A DNA stretch of 45,418 bases from Nitrosospira multiformis (GCA_017306155.1 JAFKJB010000025.1:1-45418), one strand, 5' to 3'; shown: positions 34,661 to 45,158, numbered from the stretch's first letter. Program-made: numbers and translations. The notes: a model not told the origin generated them from the sequence alone.

Positions 34661-36741
34661 ACCTTTTCTACTTTAAAAATAGGCAATGCTTCTATTTCCA
34701 TTTGAAGGGTGCTTAATTCACCTTCATTCCGGACTACCTTGTCTGCCAGCTCCGCCAGCTCATTTACACGAGCTTCAACATTATGCGTATTGGCTACTTC
34801 AAATGAGGTTGAGGTCCCTTCTCTCTGATAAAATCTTTGTTTTCGGATATCAGGTGAAGCCTGGAGATGGATGTGATAAAAAGCAGGGCCAAATGTTTCT
34901 ATTAATAAAGCTCTGTCTCCCGGAAATCTGATTCCATCAACTACAACGTTCCCTTCCTTCGGAAATCTCTTCGCTAGTTGGTGCCCCAGCCACCGTTGCC
35001 CTGGATCATGATGTAATTCTTCGCCCAACTCCTGCAGAGTCTGCCGGGTAACAGGTATTCCTCTTTCCTTAAGTACAGCTTCCACGACCTGACTAAAACG
35101 CCCGTAGCAATAACCTTTTTCTATTAGAAACCGTGCTACGGTTGTCTTTCCCGCGGCTAAAGGACCACTTAACCCTATCACCGAACGTTGCCTCCAACTC
35201 GTCGGGTCAACATGGAGATCAGGTATTATTAATGCCTCTTCGGGATCAATTTCATTGCCTAATCTTTCAAACATCCCGCTCCAGAAAAAAACACCTACAA
35301 CAGCAGAGGTGATGGCATCCAACTCGTCGTGGGTTATTCGGTCTTGGCAGAAGTTGCCCTCGATGCCAAATTCAGCCAATCCTTCTCGCAAAAACTCTAA
35401 CCCGGCTCTCTTTCGCGGAATATTCATGATGTCCTGGGCTGCTCCCGGATAACTTTCAATAACCGGAATTCCCATTTTCCGAAAACGCTGTGCAAGGCGT
35501 ATTCCTCGGGCAGTTAACCGACGCATGCTTGGAATCAGGGCGGGATAAACATTTACACCCCTTTTCTTCAATATCCGCTCGCAATAGCGCATTATTCCGT
35601 ATGTTTGACGCCCTGGATCATCATCGTCAACTGAAACTCTTCCAAGAGGCAATGACAAAGGGGAATCGATTGATACTAGTTCAGGCTTTACCTTAAGCGT
35701 CGCATCAACTAAATCATCATCTGAGGCCAGAGCGTTTGTAATCGCATGACTGCCATCCAAAAAGCACCAGCCGGATAGCTTAGATTCCGAACCAGATAAG
35801 TCGATTCCAACTACACGCAGTTTTTGGCGTGCATTTATGTCTATTAAGTCGTTTATCCGAATAAAAGGACAAGTTTTTTCTCTGTATGGAGTTATTCGGA
35901 TCGCACCTGAAGAGTACTCGGTCTCAGTTTTATACCAGACAATCTTGCTACCAAGATCAGAAAATATCTCCAGCATTCCTTCCATCTTTGGCAGACCATT
36001 CTGCTGTACCAACTGCCGCGCTGTTTTATCGAAGATAAACTTCATGCCTTCAATGTCAGCATGGTTATATTCGATAAGCAGCTTTAATGCCTCAGGGTCC
36101 CCTCTGCGATACCTATGCCACAAAATGGGCGCCGCCTCTCCCGCAATATCTTGAATTCCTGCGTCCCTGACTAATCCTAACTGCTTTTCGATGGATTTTT
36201 GCCCACCAGAAAATCCGTGACGTTTGGAAAAAAAACGAAGATCAACGTGAGCTTGCGGTATATCGAGATGAGGAAATTCTTGCTTTAGAAACGGCAAATC
36301 GAATAATGTACCGTTGAATGTAACTATCGCCTTCGCCTTTTGTATTGCAGACACTAGAGGAGTTTCGTCTCCTCCCTTTATATATACTCCATACTGTCCC
36401 CCAATAGACCAGCCAACTATCGTAATGTAGTCATAGAATCTGCTTAGCCCAGTTGTTTCGATGTCAATAAAAAGTGTATCCGGGAGAAACGCTAATGCGA
36501 TTCGATAGTGTTCTTGGCGAGGGAGCCGCTGGCAAAAGAATTCAACATCCTTTTCTTGAAATGCTCGTCGAGATTGAGCAAGGATTGATTGTATTCCCCA
36601 ATTACACCGATCTTCGAAGAGTAAAGCTTGAGGGGCTATAGCAGCTTCCAGCTCATCCCAGGATGCTATACCCATCCTCCACAGCTCCCGCTCTTTTTTG
36701 GAACTGATTCCTTTGATGTGCTGAAAAGTAAAAGGCAACAT
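34651..36741 (-). CDS. YprB-type exonuclease / DUF429 / P-loop kinase fusion
   Basis: A 696-residue three-part protein. Residues 1-35 form a helix-hairpin-helix-like start (GISSKKERELWRMGIASWDEL). Residues about 88-235 are a YprB-type RNase H-like exonuclease with FIDIETTG (Asp93, Glu95), TFNGTLFDLP (Asp148), HVDLRFF (Asp167) and Y-x3-D (Tyr225, Asp229). Residues about 308-495 are DUF429, a predicted RNase H-fold nuclease, with VGIDLSG, SIDSPLSLP and ITHDELDAITSA. Residues about 518-690 are a P-loop kinase (GLSGPLAAGKTTVA) resembling dephospho-CoA kinase or phage dNMP kinases. It is the first gene of the island operon and stops ten bases inside the PurZ-like gene. Confidence 0.83.
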   Translation of the reverse strand: MLPFTFQHIKGISSKKERELWRMGIASWDELEAAIAPQALLFEDRCNWGIQSILAQSRRAFQEKDVEFFCQRLPRQEHYRIALAFLPDTLFIDIETTGLSRFYDYITIVGWSIGGQYGVYIKGGDETPLVSAIQKAKAIVTFNGTLFDLPFLKQEFPHLDIPQAHVDLRFFSKRHGFSGGQKSIEKQLGLVRDAGIQDIAGEAAPILWHRYRRGDPEALKLLIEYNHADIEGMKFIFDKTARQLVQQNGLPKMEGMLEIFSDLGSKIVWYKTETEYSSGAIRITPYREKTCPFIRINDLIDINARQKLRVVGIDLSGSESKLSGWCFLDGSHAITNALASDDDLVDATLKVKPELVSIDSPLSLPLGRVSVDDDDPGRQTYGIMRYCERILKKRGVNVYPALIPSMRRLTARGIRLAQRFRKMGIPVIESYPGAAQDIMNIPRKRAGLEFLREGLAEFGIEGNFCQDRITHDELDAITSAVVGVFFWSGMFERLGNEIDPEEALIIPDLHVDPTSWRQRSVIGLSGPLAAGKTTVARFLIEKGYCYGRFSQVVEAVLKERGIPVTRQTLQELGEELHHDPGQRWLGHQLAKRFPKEGNVVVDGIRFPGDRALLIETFGPAFYHIHLQASPDIRKQRFYQREGTSTSFEVANTHNVEARVNELAELADKVVRNEGELSTLQMEIEALPIFKVEKVCQ

Positions 36742-36767
36742 AATATCTCTGAGCGATTTGCTGAGTA

Positions 36768-36806
36768 ATTATGCCAGTGATGCTTTAAAAGAATGCAAAC
36801 GTTGCA
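36768..36806 (-). promoter_or_regulatory. Weak promoter with palindrome ahead of the island operon
   Basis: On the minus strand, -35 TTGCAT (36798-36793) and -10 CATAAT (36773-36768) are 19 bases apart, a long spacer. The palindrome TGCAA-ACG-TTGCA (36794-36806) covers the -35 box and could be an operator. The remaining bases between 36742 and 36936 contain a 70-codon plus-strand frame without a ribosome binding site, which I do not call a gene. Confidence 0.35.
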
Positions 36807-36936
36807 ATATGAATCCTTCAGGAGTCAACGAACAAGATCGTATTTTCAATTCCATCTCTGCTCAAGGACACCATTTCAAAATTACTGGAATATTTCTGCA
36901 AGGATTAACAGCAGCGAGGCCGTTCCGCAAAAAGAA

Positions 36937-36968
36937 AAAGCTTGACGGTTTTTACCCTGTCAAGCTTT
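36937..36968 (-). terminator. Intrinsic terminator of tRNA-Phe
   Basis: AAAGCTTGAC (36937-36946) and GTCAAGCTTT (36959-36968) form a perfect 10-base stem. On the minus strand it starts seven bases after the CCA end of the tRNA and is followed by a T-rich tract (TTTCTTTTT). Confidence 0.85.
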
Positions 36969-36975
36969 GATTTAT

Positions 36976-37051
<76 letters not shown>

Positions 37052-37396
37052 TATTAAAACGATTGTCCTGTAACAGGCGATTCAGGTACAGGTCTTTAAC
37101 GGGCGAAATTGTAACATAGCACCAATTCTGTTGGAATCCAGCGTACAAGATTAAAAACTGGAGCAACCGTAGAAACGGTACGATTTTCCTGCCTAACTAC
37201 GTTCCTGTTTCACCTCTTGGCCGTCTCTCTTGCAAACACGAAATACAATCGGGGATGCCGGTTACAGCAGAGTATCCAGCCTCTTAAAAACGGTGGAATT
37301 TCTTGCTCCCGCACCTCGGAGCATTAACCGCCTGAAAATCTGCTGTCTGAAACTCTTCCAAACAGGCTACAATTCAATATTTTAGCAGCAATAGGC
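37052..37396. other. Intergenic stretch between tRNA-Phe and ribF
   Basis: About 345 bases without a supported gene. A possible -10 box for the tRNA on the minus strand is TACAAT (37113-37108), without a convincing -35. No FMN riboswitch consensus was recognised upstream of ribF. Confidence 0.45.
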
Positions 37397-38401
37397 ATGC
37401 GCATTTCCCACGGCATTCCCGTTCAGGCTGATACGCCGGTTGCGCTCACCATCGGCAATTTCGATGGGGTGCATCTGGGACACCAGGCGATGCTTGCACG
37501 TCTTAGGGATGCTGCCGGCCGGCTTGGTATCGAATCGTGCGTCATGATTTTCGAACCGCATCCGCGCGAGTTTTTCGCACCGGACAAGGCGCCTACGCGG
37601 CTCACCAGCCTGCGGGAGAAGCTGGAGTTGCTGGCGGCAGCCGGGGTGGAGCGGGTGCATGTTTGCCGTTTCGATTTCGATTTTGCCAGAATCCAGGCGG
37701 AGGATTTCATTGTCCGCATCCTTCAGCATGGCCTGGCTGCGCGCTGGATTCTGGTGGGAGACGATTTCCGCTTCGGGGCGCGCCGTGCCGGCGACTATGG
37801 CATGCTCAAGGCATTTTCGGCAGAGTGCGGTTTCGAGGTGGAGGAGATGCCGGGCTTTACCGTAAATGGCCTGCGCGTTTCCAGCACGGCAGTTCGTGAT
37901 GCGCTGGCGGCAGGTGAACTCGGCCTGGTCGAATGCCTGCTGGGCCGTTTTTACAGCATCAGCGGGCGCGTGGTGGATGGCGACAAGCTGGGAAAAAAGA
38001 TCGGATTCCCTACCGCGAACATTCAGCTCAAGCATAACCGGCCGCCCCTGTCGGGAATCTTTGCCGTTGAAGTGGAGATGGAAGCTCCAGGGAACGAGAT
38101 GCCTTCGTCATTGGAAGCGTCTTCATTGGATACACTGCAAGGCGTTGCAAGCCTGGGTGTGCGTCCCACTGTGCATGAGCATGGCAAGCCGGTGCTGGAG
38201 GTTCACCTGTTCGATTTCGACCAGGAAATTTATGGCCGCCATTTGCGGGTGCATTTTCTTCACAAGCTGCGTGATGAGGAAAAATATTCCGACCTCAAGG
38301 CATTGACCAGACAGATTGGCCGGGATGTGGACAACGCAAAGAAATACTTCTCCTCATTGCCTGCTTCCGCTCTTTCTGATAAGAGGCTGGTGCAAGGATA
38401 A
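37397..38401 (+). CDS. ribF: Bifunctional riboflavin kinase / FAD synthetase
   Basis: Makes FMN and then FAD. The 334-residue protein has the N-terminal nucleotidyltransferase domain (TIGNFDGVHLGHQAML at about residues 17-32, WILVGDDFRFGARRAGD, and the RVSSTAVRDAL segment) and the C-terminal kinase domain (GDKLGKKIGFPTANI, GVASLGVRPTV, and LEVHLFDFDQEIYG). It heads ribF-ileS-lspA, a common proteobacterial order. Confidence 0.96.
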   Translation: MRISHGIPVQADTPVALTIGNFDGVHLGHQAMLARLRDAAGRLGIESCVMIFEPHPREFFAPDKAPTRLTSLREKLELLAAAGVERVHVCRFDFDFARIQAEDFIVRILQHGLAARWILVGDDFRFGARRAGDYGMLKAFSAECGFEVEEMPGFTVNGLRVSSTAVRDALAAGELGLVECLLGRFYSISGRVVDGDKLGKKIGFPTANIQLKHNRPPLSGIFAVEVEMEAPGNEMPSSLEASSLDTLQGVASLGVRPTVHEHGKPVLEVHLFDFDQEIYGRHLRVHFLHKLRDEEKYSDLKALTRQIGRDVDNAKKYFSSLPASALSDKRLVQG

Positions 38402-38431
38402 GGCTGCCCTTCGCTACATTTTCGATATTTC

Positions 38432-41266
38432 ATGACCGATTATAAAAAAACGCTGAATCTGCCCGATACGCCTTTCCCGATGCGCGGGGACCTCGCGAAG
38501 CGAGAGCCTGTGATGCTCAAGGCATGGGAAGAAAAGAATCTTTACCGGAGAATCCGGGAAGCCTGCAAGGGCCGCCCCAGGTTCGTGCTGCACGATGGGC
38601 CGCCGTATGCCAACGGGGATATACACATCGGCCATGCGGTCAACAAGATACTGAAAGACATCATCGTCAAGTCGAAGACCCTGGCGGGCTTCGATGCGCC
38701 CTATGTGCCGGGCTGGGATTGCCATGGCCTGCCGATCGAGCACCAGATCGAAAAAAAGTACGGCAAGAATCTGCCGGGGGATAAGGTGCGCGAGCTGTGC
38801 CGCGGTTTTGCGAAGGAGCAGGTTGCGCGGCAGAAGGCGGATTTCATCCGCCTCGGGGTCCTGGGTGACTGGGATAACCCTTACCTCACGATGAATTACC
38901 GCACGGAGGCCGGCATTATCCGTGCACTGGGCAAAATCCATGAAAACGGCTATCTCTACCAGGGGCAAAAGCCGGTCAACTGGTGTATCGATTGCGGCTC
39001 GGCATTGGCGGAGGCGGAAGTCGAATATGAGGACAAGACTTCACCTGCGATAGACGTGAGATTCAGGGTGGCTGATCCGGCTGCATTCTGGCAAAAGGTC
39101 TTGAAACCATCGGACGGTTTGCCGCATGCGGTTGCCCATGATGACAAGCCGATTCATGTCGTTATCTGGACGACCACCCCATGGACCCTGCCGGCCAACC
39201 AGGCGGTGAGTTTGAATCCCGGTGAAGAATATGTGGCGATCGACACTGGAAGTGAGTTCTTGCTTCTGGCCGATGCCCTTGTTGACAGTGCTTTGCTGCG
39301 CTACGGAATCGCAAAAGCCGAGGCGAGCATTGCGGGCGGATGCACCGGCGCCGCATTGGAACACATGCTGCTGCAGCACCCGTTTTACCCCCGGCAGGTG
39401 CCTATCATTCTGGGAGAGCATGTCACCATGGATGCAGGAACAGGCGCCGTGCATACCGCTCCCGCGCACGGAGTGGATGATTATGTGGTGGGGCTGAAGT
39501 ACGGCTTGCCGGTGGATAACCCGGTGGGGGATGACGGGCGTTTCTTCGCTTCGGTGCCGCTCGTCGGCGGGCTTTCCGTATGGAAGGCAAACGAAGTGGT
39601 GATACAGGAACTGGAGAAGAACGGTCTTTTGCTGAAGAACGAGAAGCTTCAGCACAGCTATCCGCACTGCTGGCGGCATCGCACGCCGATCATCTTCCGC
39701 GCGACGCCGCAGTGGTTCATAGCCATGGACAAGGACGTCTCGCGCAATGACAATAATGGCGACATTGCACAATCGCTGCGCGAGTCGGCGACAGTCGCAG
39801 TGGAGGCTACCGCCTTTTATCCGTCCTGGGGACGGGCCCGGCTGGAAGCAATGGTGAACAACCGGCCGGACTGGTGCATTTCGCGCCAGCGCAACTGGGG
39901 CGTGCCGATGACGCTTTTCATCAACAAGGAAACCCATGAACTGCATCCGCGCACAAGCGAACTGCTGGAGCAGGTTGCTCAACGGGTGGAGCAGGAAGGG
40001 ATCGAAGCATGGTTTCGCCTGGATGCGACAGAACTCCTGGGAGAGGAAGCGCAAGATTACAAGAAACTGACGGACACACTGGATGTGTGGTTCGATTCGG
40101 GTACGACCCACGATACGGTTCTGAAACCTGATCCGCAACTCAAGTATCCGGCCGACCTTTACCTGGAAGGGTCGGACCAGCACCGCGGATGGTTCCAGTC
40201 TTCCCTGCTCACCGGTTGTGCGATCGACGGGCGCGCGCCTTACGATGCCCTGCTCACGCATGGCTTCGTGGTGGACGGGCACGGCCACAAGATGAGCAAA
40301 TCCAGGGGAAATGTGATCGCGCCGCAGAAGGTGATGGATACGTCGGGGGCGGATATCCTGCGGTTATGGGTGGGGTCCACGGATTATTCGGGAGAGCTTT
40401 CGATATCGGATGAAATCCTGAAGCGGGTGGTGGAGAGTTATCGCCGCATACGCAACACGCTGCGTTTTCTGCTTGCCAATCTTGCGGATTTTGATTCATC
40501 GACCGATGCCGTGCCCATCGGGCAATGGCTGGAAATAGACCGCTACATGCTGGCCTTTACGAGAAGGCTGCAGGATGAAGTGGTGGAAGATTATCGCAAC
40601 TTTGACTTTCATTTGATCGTGCATCGCTTGCATAACTTCTGTTCGGAAGACCTTGGCGGTTTCTACCTCGACATCCTCAAGGACCGGCTGTATACAGCCG
40701 GCGCCAGCGGTCTTCCGCGCCGCGCCGCGCAAAGCGCGCTGTATCACATTGCCCATAGCCTGGTGCGCTTGTTTGCGCCCATCCTCAGCTTTACTTCCGA
40801 AGAGGTATGGCAATATCTCCACGGCGACCCGGGTGACAGCGTTTTCCTGCATACGTGGCACAAGCTTCCGCCGCAGCCGGATGAGGCGGCACTGGTGGCG
40901 CGCTGGAACAGGATTCGGGAGTTGCGCTCGCAGGTTCAGAAAGCCCTGGAGGAGTCGCGCGCCTCGGGGAAGATCGGTTCTTCGCTTGCGGCTGAGGTGC
41001 AGATTCGCGTTGCTGGAGATGATTTTTCGCTGCTGGAGTCGCTAGGCGATGATCTCCGGCTTGTCATGATCACCTCGGTAGCGCAGGCCGTTCACACTGA
41101 CAAACTGGAAGAGGAAAGCGTTGCCGTAACGCCCAGCACCCACCCGAAATGCGAACGGTGCTGGCATTATCGGCAGGATGTAGGTATGGACAGGGAACAC
41201 CCGACCATTTGCGGGCGATGTGTATCCAACCTGTATGGGGCGGGCGAGGTCAGACGATATGCTTGA
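38432..41266 (+). CDS. ileS: Isoleucyl-tRNA synthetase
   Basis: A class I synthetase of 944 residues, normal for the bacterial form. HIGH is at residues 65-68 ([12 protein letters not shown]), followed by the CP1 editing domain ([18 protein letters not shown]). KMSKS is near residue 620 ([12 protein letters not shown]), and the C-terminal zinc site consists of CERCWH and CGRC. The motif set matches the mupirocin-sensitive bacterial type. It starts 30 bases after ribF and ends 27 bases before lspA. Confidence 0.97.
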   Translation: MTDYKKTLNLPDTPFPMRGDLAKREPVMLKAWEEKNLYRRIREACKGRPRFVLHDGPPYANGDIHIGHAVNKILKDIIVKSKTLAGFDAPYVPGWDCHGLPIEHQIEKKYGKNLPGDKVRELCRGFAKEQVARQKADFIRLGVLGDWDNPYLTMNYRTEAGIIRALGKIHENGYLYQGQKPVNWCIDCGSALAEAEVEYEDKTSPAIDVRFRVADPAAFWQKVLKPSDGLPHAVAHDDKPIHVVIWTTTPWTLPANQAVSLNPGEEYVAIDTGSEFLLLADALVDSALLRYGIAKAEASIAGGCTGAALEHMLLQHPFYPRQVPIILGEHVTMDAGTGAVHTAPAHGVDDYVVGLKYGLPVDNPVGDDGRFFASVPLVGGLSVWKANEVVIQELEKNGLLLKNEKLQHSYPHCWRHRTPIIFRATPQWFIAMDKDVSRNDNNGDIAQSLRESATVAVEATAFYPSWGRARLEAMVNNRPDWCISRQRNWGVPMTLFINKETHELHPRTSELLEQVAQRVEQEGIEAWFRLDATELLGEEAQDYKKLTDTLDVWFDSGTTHDTVLKPDPQLKYPADLYLEGSDQHRGWFQSSLLTGCAIDGRAPYDALLTHGFVVDGHGHKMSKSRGNVIAPQKVMDTSGADILRLWVGSTDYSGELSISDEILKRVVESYRRIRNTLRFLLANLADFDSSTDAVPIGQWLEIDRYMLAFTRRLQDEVVEDYRNFDFHLIVHRLHNFCSEDLGGFYLDILKDRLYTAGASGLPRRAAQSALYHIAHSLVRLFAPILSFTSEEVWQYLHGDPGDSVFLHTWHKLPPQPDEAALVARWNRIRELRSQVQKALEESRASGKIGSSLAAEVQIRVAGDDFSLLESLGDDLRLVMITSVAQAVHTDKLEEESVAVTPSTHPKCERCWHYRQDVGMDREHPTICGRCVSNLYGAGEVRRYA

Positions 41267-41293
41267 TCAAGTTGCCTGGGGGGACAGGCTTAT

Positions 41294-41776
41294 ATGAAGC
41301 TTTGGGTAAGCCTGGTTATTGCGCTGATTGTAGTGGTGCTCGATTTCGTCACGAAGCGCTGGATAGAGGGCGTATTGGATTATGGCGAACGTGTGCCGCT
41401 GACCGGTTTTTTCAATCTGGTGCTGGCATATAACGCAGGAGCGGCATTCAGTTTTTTGAGCGATGCGGGAGGGTGGCAGCGCTGGTTTTTTACGACCGTT
41501 TCCGCAGGCGCCTCCGTGCTGATCATTTTTTTGCTGCACAGGCATGCGGCAGACAAATTTTTCTGCATCGCTCTGAGCCTGATCCTGGGCGGCGCCCTGG
41601 GAAATTTGTGGGACCGCGCCACCCTGGGTCATGTCGTCGATTTTCTGGATTTCCATGTAGCGGGCTATCACTGGCCCGCCTTCAACGTGGCGGATTCAGC
41701 GATTTCGCTGGGGGCGGTATTGCTGGTGATCGACAGTTTCAGGCGAAAGGATGCGGATACCGCAAAGAGCAGGTGA
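41294..41776 (+). CDS. lspA: Lipoprotein signal peptidase (signal peptidase II)
   Basis: A 160-residue inner-membrane aspartyl protease with four transmembrane segments that cleaves prolipoproteins ahead of the lipidated cysteine. The catalytic aspartates are Asp116 (GHVVDFLDF) and Asp134 (FNVADSAIS); NAGAAFSF and GALGNLWDR are also conserved. The ispH and fkpB genes that often follow lspA are absent; a convergent gene comes next. Confidence 0.96.
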   Translation: MKLWVSLVIALIVVVLDFVTKRWIEGVLDYGERVPLTGFFNLVLAYNAGAAFSFLSDAGGWQRWFFTTVSAGASVLIIFLLHRHAADKFFCIALSLILGGALGNLWDRATLGHVVDFLDFHVAGYHWPAFNVADSAISLGAVLLVIDSFRRKDADTAKSR

Positions 41777-41796
41777 TTCCGGCGCAAAAAGATGTT

Positions 41797-42351
41797 TCAG
41801 ACGATGGTCTTGCCGGGCTGCCACATCACGTCTTCCACGCCCTGCTGCCGATTCAGGAAGCGGCATAATACGAACAGAAAATCCGACAACCGGTTGAGAT
41901 ACTGAAGATGTACAGGAACTGACGTTTCTGCCTGGTAGAGTTCTACGAGCCGTCTTTCGGCGCGCCGGCATACTGCCCGGGCAACGTGGCATAATGAAGC
42001 GGCGCGGGTGCCGCCGGGAAGTATGAATTCCCTGAGCGCCGGTAACGCCCCGTTGTAATGATCCAGTTGCGCCTCCAGGCGCTCGACCTGTCCGGCATTA
42101 ATAGTGACCCGTCCTGGAATGCACAGATCTCCGCCCAGATCGAACAGGTCATGCTGGATATCTTCCAGTTTTATCCTGGTTTCACCATCCAGTGCTTCCG
42201 CAAGCAACAGGCCAATGAAACTATTGAACTCGTCCACGGTGCCCATGGCTTCGACACGCAGGCTCTGCTTGGAAGAGCGGGTGCCGTCCCCCAGGCCGGT
42301 GGTTCCGTCATCACCGGTCCGCGTATAGATCCTGGTCAGGCGCTTTCCCAT
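41797..42351 (-). CDS. ATP:cob(I)alamin adenosyltransferase, PduO type
   Basis: Forms adenosylcobalamin from cob(I)alamin and ATP. The 184-residue protein has the N-terminal ATP loop TRTGDDGTTGLGDG, the VDEFNSFIG helix and FILPGGTRAASLCHVARAVCRRAER, followed by FLNRLSD-like YLNRLSDFLFVL. These identify the PduO (MMAB) family and not CobA or EutT. It starts 55 bases after the rhlE stop on the same strand and may be cotranscribed. The methionine synthase of this window, MetE, does not need cobalamin. Confidence 0.93.
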   Translation of the reverse strand: MGKRLTRIYTRTGDDGTTGLGDGTRSSKQSLRVEAMGTVDEFNSFIGLLLAEALDGETRIKLEDIQHDLFDLGGDLCIPGRVTINAGQVERLEAQLDHYNGALPALREFILPGGTRAASLCHVARAVCRRAERRLVELYQAETSVPVHLQYLNRLSDFLFVLCRFLNRQQGVEDVMWQPGKTIV

Positions 42352-42406
42352 TGCCGATCGGCTGATCAGCTTGTGGAATGATTTCTGCTAACCGCGCAAT
42401 ACCGCG

Positions 42407-43963
42407 TCACCCTTCCTGTTCCTCCTTCGTTTTACTGCGCGGGGGCATGAATAATGCGGCAACGGGTTTTTTTTGCTGTTTATGGCCGAAATAGTCAAAC
42501 CGTTTTTCCGGGGGAGATGTCTCGGACTTGGCGCTGGTTCTGTCCGAAGACTCTCCGGAAAATGTGCCCGGTGTATAAGGTTGAGTAAAGAGCGGGTCCT
42601 CCGGCAACTTGCCAGTTTTGCGGGAGCCTGCATGCTCCTTGAAATTCCTGGCAGTTTTACCCCTGGTCCCATTAGGCGACACAATTGAATTTGCCTGCTC
42701 CAGTTTCCGCGGCTGCAATCCGCGAGACTGCGATCCAGCAGATTTCTTCTCGGTTGATTGGTTGGATCTAGGGTCGATTCTTCCGTGAGATTTAGCAGCT
42801 TCCCCTGGAGCAACCATGGTTTCCGGCCCGAAACCTGGAATTGCTTTCGATTCCAGCTTGAATTTGAGCAGCTTCTCGATACCTTTGAGTAATTCCGCCT
42901 CATCCTCGCATACGAGCGATACAGCATCTCCCCTGGTTCCAGCGCGGCCCGTGCGGCCAATGCGATGCACATAGTCCTCAGGATTGGTCGGCAACTCGAA
43001 ATTGACCACGTGCGGCAATTCTTCGATATCCAATCCCCTGGCAGCAACATCGGTTGCCACCAGGACGCGAACCTCGCCCTGTTTGAATCTTGTCAGCGCT
43101 TCAGTACGCTGCGGTTGGGTTTTATCCCCGTGAATCGCCGTTGCACTGATGTGGTCCCGTTCCAGCTGGTGAGCCAGTCGGCTCGCTCCATGCTTGGTGC
43201 GCGCGAATACCAGAACCTGTTTCAGGTCTTGCGATCTGATGAGATGTGCCAACAATTCACGCTTGCGCTCGCGAACCACAGGATGTACTACATGAGTTAT
43301 CAATTCAGTGATGGTATTGCGCTTTGCGACTTCGACCAGCACCGGTTCTCTCAGAAGCTTCCCCGCAAGCTTCTTGATCTCGTCGGAAAATGTAGCCGAA
43401 AACATCAGGCTCTGGCGTTTGGGCGGCAGCAATGCAAGAATGCGCTTGATATCCGGCAAAAAACCCATGTCGAGCATCCGGTCCGCTTCATCCAGTATGA
43501 GAATCTCTACCCTGGATAAGTTGATTGCCTTCTGCTGAATATGATCCAGCAGGCGCCCCGGCGTTGCCACCAGAATTTCGATTCCCGCCCGCAATTCACG
43601 AGTTTGCGGTTCCATATCCACCCCGCCGTAAACTGCGGCATATCTCAGTGGAAGATACTTGCCATAGGTTTTTACGCTCTCGTGCACCTGGATAGCGAGT
43701 TCGCGCGTGGGAACGAGAATCAGTGTCCGGATGGGGTGCCGGGCGGGAGAGGCGCTGGTGTTAGCGCCGGGTTGCAGGAGATTTAACATCGGCAATGTAA
43801 AGCTCGCGGTCTTGCCGGTACCAGTCTGTGCTGCGCCCATGATATCCCTGCCTTCGAGGATACGAGGAATTGCCTGGGCCTGAATCGGGGTTGGGTCGGT
43901 ATAGCCTTGATCTGCTATGGCATGCAGAATCTCGGGTGATAAATTAAGTTGGGTAAACGACAT
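42407..43963 (-). CDS. rhlE: DEAD-box RNA helicase, RhlE group
   Basis: An ATP-dependent RNA helicase of 518 residues from the chosen ATG. The motif set is complete: Q motif ([14 protein letters not shown]), [65 protein letters not shown] and HRIGRTGR. After about residue 370 comes a long basic, Ser/Lys/Arg-rich tail without fold, typical of RhlE and likely to bind RNA. The frame is open to 43990, but the family starts at [11 protein letters not shown], nine codons later. Confidence 0.94.
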   Translation of the reverse strand: MSFTQLNLSPEILHAIADQGYTDPTPIQAQAIPRILEGRDIMGAAQTGTGKTASFTLPMLNLLQPGANTSASPARHPIRTLILVPTRELAIQVHESVKTYGKYLPLRYAAVYGGVDMEPQTRELRAGIEILVATPGRLLDHIQQKAINLSRVEILILDEADRMLDMGFLPDIKRILALLPPKRQSLMFSATFSDEIKKLAGKLLREPVLVEVAKRNTITELITHVVHPVVRERKRELLAHLIRSQDLKQVLVFARTKHGASRLAHQLERDHISATAIHGDKTQPQRTEALTRFKQGEVRVLVATDVAARGLDIEELPHVVNFELPTNPEDYVHRIGRTGRAGTRGDAVSLVCEDEAELLKGIEKLLKFKLESKAIPGFGPETMVAPGEAAKSHGRIDPRSNQSTEKKSAGSQSRGLQPRKLEQANSIVSPNGTRGKTARNFKEHAGSRKTGKLPEDPLFTQPYTPGTFSGESSDRTSAKSETSPPEKRFDYFGHKQQKKPVAALFMPPRSKTKEEQEG

Positions 43964-44200
43964 ATTCAGTACTTCGAATCCGCATGACAAGAGGTGTCAG
44001 TGCGGTCGGAGGAGGATGATTTATAGATAAGGAAATGATGTACGACAATGGGCTGTAGAAAATGAGGAGATTAAACGCTGTAGAGCGTGAAGCAGCGTTG
44101 ATCTGTTTGTGACGAGTCGAATTTATTAAGGTTTACAGTATTAACCTATGCCCGTAATCTGAAATTTAGACTCTCTGCGAATTATAAAATTCATTCACTC

Positions 44201-44983
44201 TTAATCATTTCTTGCCTGCTGACGAATACTTTCGGGCTTGGTTCCTTTGATCCATTCGCCGCTCTTCGTGAAAACACGCAATAATACCGGTGCGCCGCCA
44301 ATCGCTACCGCATCGACGAGGCAATACCAGGCTGCTACACCGCTTGGCGGGTTTCCCTGGGATAGGCTGAGAACGGGCTCTATCGTAGCCCATTTCCATG
44401 TTCCGGCGGCGGTGCCGATCAGTTCCAGCCAGGTGGTAATAAAAAAGGCTGCCAGATAAACCATTGGGGAGCGGCCTTTGAACAGATATATCAGAAACAC
44501 GCAAAATAGCAGCGCCCCTACCTGGTCCCCCTGCTCAGGGTATCCACTGATCCCCCAGAGGGACCAGATTCCGCAAGTCAGGACCACGAAAGCCGCTATT
44601 CTTCTGGAGTATCTCAGGAAGAAGCCGGAGCGGGCCAGGGCGACTGCGGTAAGATAAACCATGCCATGTCCGGGAGGCACATAGGCGGGCACATTTCCAA
44701 AACGGTAGGTGTAGCCCTGCATGTAAATGGAAGCAAAATGCTCACCCGCAGTAGCGAAAGCGACCGCAATGATCACCTGCATCCGCACTTCTTTATTTTC
44801 ACCTATCAGCAGTCCGAACAGAAACGTCCATGCGATCAGTCCCATGAAATTTTGCTGTGCGAGACTGCCGGTTGCATCCAGATTCAGGCTGAGTGCTACA
44901 CAAATAAAAGTGAGTGCGGCGATAAAGTAGTCGCGCATTCTATGTGCATATGGCGTATCTGGTTTGGGAAAGTTGCGTAACAT
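44201..44983 (-). CDS. Polytopic membrane protein, function unknown
   Basis: A 260-residue protein with about seven or eight hydrophobic segments and a short cationic C-terminus. Polar residues within the membrane region recur (GEHFASIYMQGYTYRFG, PPGHGMVYL, GTWKWATIEP), which suggests a bound ligand or cofactor. I recognise no family with certainty. It lies between rhlE and the multihaem cytochrome, transcribed toward rhlE. The 210 bases between it and rhlE show nothing. Confidence 0.75.
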   Translation of the reverse strand: MLRNFPKPDTPYAHRMRDYFIAALTFICVALSLNLDATGSLAQQNFMGLIAWTFLFGLLIGENKEVRMQVIIAVAFATAGEHFASIYMQGYTYRFGNVPAYVPPGHGMVYLTAVALARSGFFLRYSRRIAAFVVLTCGIWSLWGISGYPEQGDQVGALLFCVFLIYLFKGRSPMVYLAAFFITTWLELIGTAAGTWKWATIEPVLSLSQGNPPSGVAAWYCLVDAVAIGGAPVLLRVFTKSGEWIKGTKPESIRQQARND

Positions 44984-45158
44984 TTCCTGGATCTTGTGTT
45001 GGGAACGGCTCTCGAAGTCCGAGGGGTAATTTAACCGGTGTAAAGCTTATACGCCTATAAAGTGTGAACCATACCACACATCATACATTGGGGATTTCTT
45101 TTTGGCGTTTCTGGGTGGAAATAGGCAGAAATGCGAAATCAAGACCTCCATGAAGTAA

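Noticed and set aside
36758-36970. 70-codon plus-strand frame next to tRNA-Phe
   Set aside because: It runs into the tRNA terminator hairpin, lacks a ribosome binding site and has no recognisable motif.
39041-40288. 415-codon minus-strand frame inside ileS
   Set aside because: Long antisense frame in a GC-rich gene. ileS on the opposite strand has all synthetase motifs.
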